Assembly (NCBI GenBank): GCA_016926455.1
Contig: JAFGOO010000186.1
Span: forward strand, 1 to 11,053
Source: Methanosarcinaceae archaeon
Lineage (GTDB): Archaea; Halobacteriota; Methanosarcinia; Methanosarcinales; Methanosarcinaceae
Direction of reading: 5' to 3'
DNA length: 11,053 nucleotides
A program made the translations under genes and the position numbers. Of the stretch, positions 6,192 to 11,053 are shown piece after piece. The notes beneath the pieces are model-generated. The model was given only the letters and a program-made list of their open reading frames with translations, was not told the origin of the DNA and searched no databases. The stretch's first letter is position 1. Each line of letters opens with the position of its first letter.

Positions 6192-7235
6192 TTATTTCAC
6201 ACCCTTCATAAACACCGAAATTATCCGTGTAAGGCTCCTGTGCACTTTCTGTAAATGCTCATCGAAAACCAGAAAACCTGCATTTCTTGCAAATTCCTCT
6301 ACAGGTTTTTCAGAGACCACTACCGCAAAACCTCCTTTTTTTAATACTCTGTACATCTCAACAAAGGATAATGAATACAGATATTGCAGAGATTCAGCTC
6401 TTATAGTTGCCGAGCGACCATATGGTGGATCGGTTACGATTGCATTCAAGCAGCCGTCCACAAGCGGGAGCCTGCAAGCATCGCCCACAAGAAGTGAGTG
6501 CTTAAAATCGAAGCCTTCAAGGTTCATGCGTGCACCAGATATTATTTTTGGCTGGACGTCCAGACCGATTACTTCAGTACCCACAAGTCCTGCCTCTAGG
6601 AGTATTCCGGCAGTCCCGCAGAAGGGATCAAAGAGAATTTCACCCTCTTTTACTTTTGACATGTTCACAAGCGCCAATGCCACCCTCGGCATGAGCACAC
6701 CCGGATAGAAGAACGGTTTTCTGTGCGGTGCACGTCCCTCAAATGCACTTCTGTCAACCTCAGCAACCACTGTGCCAAAGACACACTTTTCGGTGAGAAG
6801 AAGGCGAAACTCAACATTCGGCTTTTTCAGGTTTGCATGGAATCCTTTCCTGTATATGCAGCCGCCAACCTTTCGTTCCAGTAATGCACTATTTATTGTT
6901 GTATGGTGCTTTACACGTCTGGAGCGGACTGCATAGGTCTCTCCCTTTTTTATATGATCGCTTACATCAGACCCTTCGACCATCCCTACAATCCTGTCAA
7001 GATCTGTATCGCATATTCCTATAACTTTCAGGATGTGATGCGACATTGCAAGCCTTTTTGCGACAGAGTCAATCTTTTTTTCTATTAGATATTCACTGCC
7101 AGCAACATCAACAAGAAGACACTGGTCTAAAAAAGTATGTTCCGTGTATTCAAGACCCATGATGTCAAGACACGCAATAACTTCGGCACGCGGCAGGGTT
7201 TCATGCTCTCCAGATAATTCAAATGCGTATAGCAT
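6192..7235 (-). CDS. trmG10: tRNA (guanine(10)-N2)-methyltransferase, Trm-G10 type
   Basis: This 347-residue enzyme uses S-adenosylmethionine to methylate N2 of guanosine 10 in tRNA; archaeal members usually make m2G and m2,2G. An N-terminal THUMP RNA-binding region covers roughly residues 55-165. It is followed by a Rossmann-type methylase with LFDPFCGTAG at 201-210 (cofactor loop), VIGLDVQP at 222-229 (acidic strand 2 residue Asp226) and the catalytic TDPPYG at 268-273. RVKHHTTINS (107-116) and the domain order agree with the archaeal COG1041 group. The length is normal for the family. ATG 7235 starts the family-typical first strand (LYAFELSG). No ribosome site is evident upstream, while an AT-rich AAAATAATTA lies about 30 bases before the ATG, so leaderless transcription is possible. 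It lies 45 bases after the DUF1805 gene. Confidence 0.93.
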   Translation of the reverse strand: MLYAFELSGEHETLPRAEVIACLDIMGLEYTEHTFLDQCLLVDVAGSEYLIEKKIDSVAKRLAMSHHILKVIGICDTDLDRIVGMVEGSDVSDHIKKGETYAVRSRRVKHHTTINSALLERKVGGCIYRKGFHANLKKPNVEFRLLLTEKCVFGTVVAEVDRSAFEGRAPHRKPFFYPGVLMPRVALALVNMSKVKEGEILFDPFCGTAGILLEAGLVGTEVIGLDVQPKIISGARMNLEGFDFKHSLLVGDACRLPLVDGCLNAIVTDPPYGRSATIRAESLQYLYSLSFVEMYRVLKKGGFAVVVSEKPVEEFARNAGFLVFDEHLQKVHRSLTRIISVFMKGVK

Positions 7236-7280
7236 AATATCTTATGAGGGTTAAAAACTGTAATTATTTTGCAATTAAAA

Positions 7281-7568
7281 TCAGAACATGCGCTCGAGCG
7301 CGTCTTTTCCGCTCATTCCGATTACTATCTCAAGTTCCTTTGCAGATTGTGTTGCATCAACTACCTGTGCATTCAGCATATCTTCAAAAGAACTGACACC
7401 TCTAACCCTTACAGCAACATCACCAAACACTTCTGAAGTGCCGATATCCAGATATCCACACATAACAAAACCCTTATCAGCTTTTATCACGAGAAGGGGA
7501 GCGTTTTGCATGTCGAATTTCAAGCCAAGGGCAGTACCATTCTCAAGTGCAATCTGTTCTATAATCAT
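7281..7568 (-). CDS. DUF1805 domain protein
   Basis: This 95-residue soluble protein matches my memory of the small DUF1805 family (COG3377, YunC-like) found in archaea and Bacillus. The family marks I rely on are LENGTALGLKFDMQNAPLLV (8-27), IKADKGFVMCGYLDI near residues 28-42, and RVRGVSSFEDMLNAQVV around 54-70. The family has no established biochemical role. ATG 7568 is the first in-frame start and gives the usual N-terminus; a strong ribosome site is missing (only GAG about 13 bases before). It follows the secreted-protein gene by 27 bases and precedes trmG10 by 45, so it may be co-transcribed with both. Nothing in it predicts its substrate or partner. Confidence 0.82.
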   Translation of the reverse strand: MIIEQIALENGTALGLKFDMQNAPLLVIKADKGFVMCGYLDIGTSEVFGDVAVRVRGVSSFEDMLNAQVVDATQSAKELEIVIGMSGKDALERMF

Positions 7569-7580
7569 AGCCGTAGAACT

Positions 7581-7594
7581 CTATTTCAAAATAG
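7581..7594. repeat. 14-base palindrome between two genes
   Basis: CTATTT (7581-7586) and AAATAG (7589-7594) form a perfect 6-base-pair inverted repeat around a CA spacer. It fills the 27-base gap between the secreted-protein stop codon and the DUF1805 start. A loop of 2 is too tight for a stable RNA hairpin, so a protein-binding site or chance is more likely. Confidence 0.3.
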
Positions 7595-7595
7595 A

Positions 7596-8354
7596 TTAAC
7601 GTTTTGGAAAGAGACCCAGTTTTTCACTAATTGACAGAATAAACTTAGACCTTGAACAGGAACTGAATGGTTCTTCAGTTTCACCTGGTGCTGCTGTCGT
7701 ATTGACTTCATATCCTAGATGATTTATATTCCACGTAATGTTTTCTGCATACTCGATCGTGATCTCACCAACAAAGTCAAATGTGCCTGAGATTACAGAA
7801 CTGTTGTTTTGCATTGTTATTATTGCATTCTCAATCCCATCTCTGGAGATAATGTCAACACCTGCGGGCATTACAATCGTCACTTTAGTCTCTGGCTCTC
7901 CAAGGAACCAGATGTTGTTGCCCAGATTCAGGAGAGAATCGTCAAAGGAATAGATTACATTGTAACAGTTGATGATATGAGTACTTTCATTTGTCTTTCC
8001 AAGTGTTTCACAGCAGATTGAAGAATCGACATCCAACACATGTATCGCCTCGGCAGAGTTGTTGATGTTTACATCCATATTTTTCATAATGGAACTATTG
8101 ATCAATTTCCTCATTTCAACATCGGTTTTTAGCAGTTCCCAAGCATTGACAAAACTATCATTGTTTCCCAGTTCTGCATCAATGTGGGTTTTGAAAAAAA
8201 TTGCATTTGAACCTTCATACTCTTCGTTGTAGTTCCACACCATCCCGTGCTCCCCAACCGTGATAATGTTCTCCCAGACATATCCTGCACCTGCAACATC
8301 TGGAAGGATGAAAAATGATAAAAGCACCATCCAGATTATACACGCATATCTCAA
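7596..8354 (-). CDS. Secreted protein of unknown family, rich in N-glycosylation sequons
   Basis: I do not recognise this protein. With the start chosen it has 252 residues. Residues 1-23 form a Sec-type signal peptide: RY, the hydrophobic core ACIIWMVLLSFFILPDV, then AGA with likely cleavage after Ala23. The mature part has no further membrane segment, has eight N-X-S/T sequons (Asn65, 86, 98, 122, 183, 184, 205 and 218), and includes Cys114, Cys115, Cys130 and Cys233. The last 25 residues are Ser/Lys-rich and do not resemble a PGF or transmembrane anchor. The frame extends to TTG 8372, but TTG 8354 is preferred: GAGGTGG (8370-8364) stands 9 bases before it, and the resulting signal peptide is compact. 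It begins 24 bases after the map stop. A beta-rich fold is suggested by alternating hydrophobic stretches in the C-terminal half. Surface localisation is inferred; the function is unknown. Confidence 0.75.
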   Translation of the reverse strand: MRYACIIWMVLLSFFILPDVAGAGYVWENIITVGEHGMVWNYNEEYEGSNAIFFKTHIDAELGNNDSFVNAWELLKTDVEMRKLINSSIMKNMDVNINNSAEAIHVLDVDSSICCETLGKTNESTHIINCYNVIYSFDDSLLNLGNNIWFLGEPETKVTIVMPAGVDIISRDGIENAIITMQNNSSVISGTFDFVGEITIEYAENITWNINHLGYEVNTTAAPGETEEPFSSCSRSKFILSISEKLGLFPKR

Positions 8355-8378
8355 AGCTTCATTCCACCTCAATGTTAC

Positions 8379-9269
8379 CTATTTTGTGATGACTTCACAT
8401 CCATCATCTGTGACAATAACAGTATGTTCTGCCTGTGAAACAAGTCCGCCTGCAACTTCCTTCAATACCGGATATGACGTAACTACACCTGCCCGCTCAA
8501 GCTGAAGTAGCATGAAATCGAGTCTTTCAGATGAAAGCCATCTCTTCGCAAACGGCAGCGTCTTATACTGTTCAAGTTCTTTAATAAGTTTCCTTGCAGC
8601 AGGCAGGCGCACCGGACGAGACCCAACTACATGGTATATCTCTGCCCATGAACCATCTGCGATCTTTCCGGCACCATCTGTTGCAAATGGCTCGATTGCA
8701 ATCACTTCGCCTTCCTCAAGAACAACGCCGTGTTCTATGTGCCTGTTTGGAATGGTCGGAGATGCATGTGTGATGTACCGTGCAAGGCCGTGCCCTGTGA
8801 GATTCATGACTGTCTTGAAGCCATGCCCTGTAATCGTATTCTCAATAACAGCCCCAATCTCTGCTGTGTTGACCCCACATTTAATCACATCAATTGCCGC
8901 CGCGAGAGCATCTTCAGATGCCTTTACAAGATCCGGATTTCCCGAAAGGTCAACGGTGATGGCAGAATCTGCAATATAACCATCGATGTGAACTCCAAGG
9001 TCAATTTTTACCATATCTTTCCCGAATACGGATTCATCGTCATGCGATGGAGTTGCATGTGCAGCCTCATCATTTCTTGATATATTGCATGGAAAAGCAG
9101 GTTGTCCGCCCAGTTCAACGCTCCTCTTCTCAACGAACTCCGCAACCTCCAGAAGGCTTGCGCCAACAAGTACCTTGTCTTTTGCCTCACTTCTCACCTT
9201 TGAAAGGATTTCTCCGGCTTTTATATATTTTTGAATGATCTCTTCGATTTCCTGAACTTTTTCGTTCAT
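8379..9269 (-). CDS. map: Methionine aminopeptidase, type II
   Basis: This 296-residue metallopeptidase removes the initiator methionine from nascent proteins. It has the pita-bread M24 fold with the roughly 60-residue helical insert that marks type II (about residues 210-275, between AIEPFATDGAG and SQAEHTVIV). All five metal ligands are visible: Asp90 (KIDLGVH), Asp101 (YIADSA), His160 (LTGHGL), Glu193 (AIEPFA) and Glu281 (SQAEHTV). His71 in AAHATPS and His168 in ITHASP fit the substrate-binding histidines of the Pyrococcus enzyme. The length is typical of archaeal enzymes, which lack the eukaryotic N-terminal extension. ATG 9269 has GAGGT 5 bases upstream. It lies 45 bases after the Xaa-Pro peptidase gene and ends with TAG, which here must act as a plain stop because the secreted-protein gene starts soon after. 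Confidence 0.96.
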   Translation of the reverse strand: MNEKVQEIEEIIQKYIKAGEILSKVRSEAKDKVLVGASLLEVAEFVEKRSVELGGQPAFPCNISRNDEAAHATPSHDDESVFGKDMVKIDLGVHIDGYIADSAITVDLSGNPDLVKASEDALAAAIDVIKCGVNTAEIGAVIENTITGHGFKTVMNLTGHGLARYITHASPTIPNRHIEHGVVLEEGEVIAIEPFATDGAGKIADGSWAEIYHVVGSRPVRLPAARKLIKELEQYKTLPFAKRWLSSERLDFMLLQLERAGVVTSYPVLKEVAGGLVSQAEHTVIVTDDGCEVITK

Positions 9270-9314
9270 GAGCTACCTCTTGCTAAAATTTATGCTTAGA
9301 CGGTATACCAGACC

Positions 9315-10499
9315 TTATAATACAAAGTTTTTTCCAAATTTTGTCAGGTTTACATGTCCATCATCGGTCACTAGAACCATGTCCTCAATGCGTATCCCTC
9401 CAATATCGGGATAATACAGTCCGGGTTCTACAGTTATGACATTTCCTTTTTCTAGGACATTATCATTGTCCCCCACCCCTGGAAGTTCGTGAATATCCAA
9501 CCCGACACCATGACCTGTGGAATGAATAAATCCGACCTTTGAATCGTCTCGAATTGTCTCATACCCCCTTAATTCAAAAACATCGCAGACAGCATTGTGC
9601 ACTTCTCTGCATTCAACACCCGCTTTGATATGTTCTAAACCCACATTCTGTGCCGTCAGCACTGCATCGTACATGTCCGCCAGCTCATCTGAAGGCTCCC
9701 CTTTTAGTACAGTACGGGTCATGTCTGCATAATACCTGTTTTTTTTACTTCGCGGAAATATGTCGATAACTATCGGTTCTTTGGCTTTTAATACGCCCTC
9801 ACCCGTCCAGTGAGGATTCGATGATCTCTTGCCGCAAGCAACAATGGTATCCTCTGCCTCGCATCCGAAATCAAGGAGCTTATGATCGATAGCTTCACGA
9901 ATTAACTCAGATGTCAACGCATAGCCTCTGTGATACAGCACCCCATCCTGCACGATTGCATTTGAGATAATCTCAACGGCGGACCTCATGGCATGTTCGC
10001 ATGCGTTCTGTACATATTCGATCTTTTCGATCTCTGACTTGTCCTTCCTCGTACGCATCTCATTGAAAGGGCTCTTTATGGGCAATACTGAAAAACCTTC
10101 TTCTTTTAAGGACTGTGCAGTAAAGAGCGGAAAAAAACGTGGGACGGATATCCTTTTCACACCTTCCTGCTGTAGGAGTTCTGCCAAACAGTCACTGTAT
10201 GCAATTGCTGGATCGCCTCTTGCCTTGATTTTTGACCTGTAATCATAATCCTGCGTGGTACGAATGTCTGATATGCGTGATTCAATTTCAGCACGCCCAC
10301 GTTCCATTTCTGAAACTAGGAGTATCTCCTTTGTATTTTTAGTCTGGAGATAGGTAAATGAGTCCGATGCGAAAAAATGTGTTGAATAATACATGTCTGA
10401 GTCATGCGAATCGCCTGCCATCAGAAAAGCATCAGTTTTATTCTTGAGAAGCTTTTCGGTGATATCGAATGATTTGCTTGTCTGTTCCATATATCTCAT
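9315..10499 (-). CDS. pepQ: Xaa-Pro-type aminopeptidase/dipeptidase, M24B family
   Basis: This 394-residue enzyme is a prolidase- or aminopeptidase P-like metallopeptidase that would cleave bonds before proline in peptides. Residues 1 to about 145 form the creatinase-like N-terminal domain, and 150-394 the catalytic pita-bread domain. The five metal ligands are present: Asp246 (IVIDIFP), Asp259 (YYADMTR), His330 (HSTGHGVGLD), Glu358 (ITVEPGLYY) and Glu372 (GIRIEDMV). His337 (DIHELPG) is the usual catalytic histidine. Prolidase and aminopeptidase P cannot be told apart from these motifs alone, so the gene symbol is approximate. ATG 10499 is the first start, and ATG 10490 (MEQTSKS) is an equal alternative with GAG 4 bases before it. 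It is the first gene of the housekeeping block and follows a gene-free, AT-rich promoter region. Confidence 0.92.
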   Translation of the reverse strand: MRYMEQTSKSFDITEKLLKNKTDAFLMAGDSHDSDMYYSTHFFASDSFTYLQTKNTKEILLVSEMERGRAEIESRISDIRTTQDYDYRSKIKARGDPAIAYSDCLAELLQQEGVKRISVPRFFPLFTAQSLKEEGFSVLPIKSPFNEMRTRKDKSEIEKIEYVQNACEHAMRSAVEIISNAIVQDGVLYHRGYALTSELIREAIDHKLLDFGCEAEDTIVACGKRSSNPHWTGEGVLKAKEPIVIDIFPRSKKNRYYADMTRTVLKGEPSDELADMYDAVLTAQNVGLEHIKAGVECREVHNAVCDVFELRGYETIRDDSKVGFIHSTGHGVGLDIHELPGVGDNDNVLEKGNVITVEPGLYYPDIGGIRIEDMVLVTDDGHVNLTKFGKNFVL

Positions 10500-10575
10500 G
10501 ATTTGTTTTTACTAGTACATAAGCTCTACACAAATCTGCTGATTTAGACAGCAAAAATCAAGGTCTTCCACATAG

Positions 10576-10608
10576 ATATTATATTTTAATATTATAATAT
10601 ATTTGGAT
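10576..10608 (-). promoter_or_regulatory. AT-rich probable promoter of the peptidase block, with inverted repeat
   Basis: This stretch is almost pure A and T and contains several TATA-like sequences on the minus strand (for example TTATAATA). ATATTATA (10576-10583) and TATAATAT (10593-10600) form an 8-base inverted repeat with a 9-base spacer. It lies roughly 75 to 110 bases before the M24B peptidase start and just after the end of the tnpB fragment, so a leader of about 50 bases would follow. Confidence 0.4.
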
Positions 10609-10616
10609 TTGTTTCC

Positions 10617-10924
10617 TTAGAGATTTTTTAATTGCCTATTTTCTTTCTCTCTAAAAAAACGTGTGAAAGCAGATTCAAGATTGATAAGTGAGTTTATTAT
10701 TGATTGCGAGTTTACTTCTTTTAACCATTCGTTAGTCGCTTTCGAGTCATGAACTAACATTTCTTGCAAATTGAACATGGATAGATACTTTTTTCCATTT
10801 CATAGGCTCTTATTTTGTTTTCTAAAGCCCAATTATAGGTAAACCTACACGCATCGATATGTTTCATAAAAAGCTCTTGTTGCTCTTTGTTGGAATATAA
10901 ACGATATTTGTAGGCTTTAAGCAT
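10617..10924 (-). pseudogene. tnpB: Broken 5' part of an IS200/IS605-type tnpB
   Basis: This is the N-terminal quarter of a TnpB (OrfB) RNA-guided nuclease of IS200/IS605 elements, now inactive. From ATG 10924 one frame gives 56 residues: MLKAYKYRLYSNKEQQELF near the start, then CRFTYNWALENKIRAYE, the usual N-terminal helical motif. It stops at TAG 10756-10754. The family sequence continues in another frame from 10775: FNLQEML, then HDSKATNEWLKEVNSQS and NLESAFTRFFREK, ending at TAA 10619-10617. A frameshift therefore lies near 10775-10780. Together about 100 of the usual 370 to 430 residues remain; the RuvC-like domain with its acidic residues and the zinc finger is missing. After FFREKE the sequence departs from the family, which marks the truncation point. 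The fragment lies upstream of the M24B peptidase gene on the same strand. Confidence 0.85.
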
Positions 10925-10987
10925 TAGTAGACATCATATATTAACAGTACATATATTTTTTGTATTAAATAGAGAACATACTAATGC
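10921..10987. repeat. Spaced inverted repeat at the tnpB start
   Basis: GCATTAGT (10921-10928) overlaps the tnpB start codon and is repeated in inverse orientation as ACTAATGC (10980-10987), 51 bases away. The space between is AT-rich and would hold the tnpB promoter. It may be a subterminal element of the transposon left end or a chance match. Confidence 0.3.
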
Positions 10988-11003
10988 TGTGTTGGGATAT
11001 TAC

Positions 11004-11042
11004 GCCTCTCATCCCCCATCTTACGAAAGGGGACTTCTCGGC
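11004..11042 (-). other. Structured hairpin upstream of the tnpB fragment, possible transposon left-end element
   Basis: TCCCC (11012-11016) pairs with GGGGA (11029-11033) over a 12-base loop, and outside internal loops of 5 and 6 bases GCC (11004-11006) pairs with GGC (11040-11042). This GC-rich stem stands out in an AT-rich region, about 80 bases before the tnpB start. IS200/IS605 elements carry subterminal hairpins that TnpA recognises as single strands, so a left end is a fair guess. An end or guide-RNA piece of a neighbouring element beyond the window is an alternative. Confidence 0.4.
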
Positions 11043-11053
11043 TTAAAAGTTAA

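Noticed and set aside
8379..8381. Amber TAG at the end of map as a pyrrolysine codon
   Set aside because: The protein is complete at this point by family length, and a ribosome site and new gene start follow within 30 bases.
8512..8979. 155-residue plus-strand open frame opposite map
   Set aside because: The minus-strand frame contains the methionine aminopeptidase metal ligands here; the plus frame is an antisense shadow.
10925..11053. Short minus-strand frame starting with residues like SREVPFRKMGDERRN as a protein
   Set aside because: It covers only about 20 codons across the hairpin, has no start codon with a ribosome site, and is better explained as a transposon-end structure.

Overview
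The window looks like archaeal DNA, most probably euryarchaeal and possibly from a methanogen or methanotroph of the Methanosarcinales and relatives. Supporting signs are an archaeal tRNA guanosine-10 methyltransferase (THUMP plus DPPY-type methylase), a type II methionine aminopeptidase of archaeal length, a DUF1805 protein, a secreted protein rich in N-glycosylation sequons, AT-rich TATA-like boxes upstream of genes, and GAGGTG/GGTGG-type Shine-Dalgarno sites. The lineage is an inference; no rRNA or other marker gene is present. Every recognised gene lies on the minus strand.

Read 5'->3' on the minus strand (right to left), the window starts with the broken 5' end of an IS200/IS605-type tnpB (10924-10617) preceded by a structured hairpin (11004-11042). 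Next comes a run of housekeeping genes: an Xaa-Pro-type M24 peptidase (10499-9315), type II methionine aminopeptidase (9269-8379), a secreted protein I cannot name (8354-7596), a DUF1805 protein (7568-7281) and the tRNA m2G10 methyltransferase (7235-6192). Spacings of 24 to 45 bases suggest co-transcription of at least part of this block.

A 502-base gap (5690-6191) separates this block from the next. It holds a degenerate right end of a second IS200/IS605-like element, several small inverted repeats and the probable promoter of the next operon.

The left half (5689-1) is a tightly packed operon for the membrane arm and first catalytic subunit of a formate-hydrogenlyase/hydrogenase-4-like complex, in the order hyfB, hyfC, hyfE, hyfF, hyfG. 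The genes are separated by 1 to 5 bases. HyfB and HyfF are NuoL/M/N-type ion-pump subunits, HyfC is the NuoH-type coupling subunit, HyfE carries a NuoK/MrpC-like segment, and HyfG is a NuoC-NuoD fusion cut off by the window edge after 199 residues. There is no hyfA or hyfD homologue in the part seen. The NiFe-binding cysteines lie outside the window, so it cannot be decided here whether the complex is a true ion-translocating hydrogenase or a cofactor-less relative.
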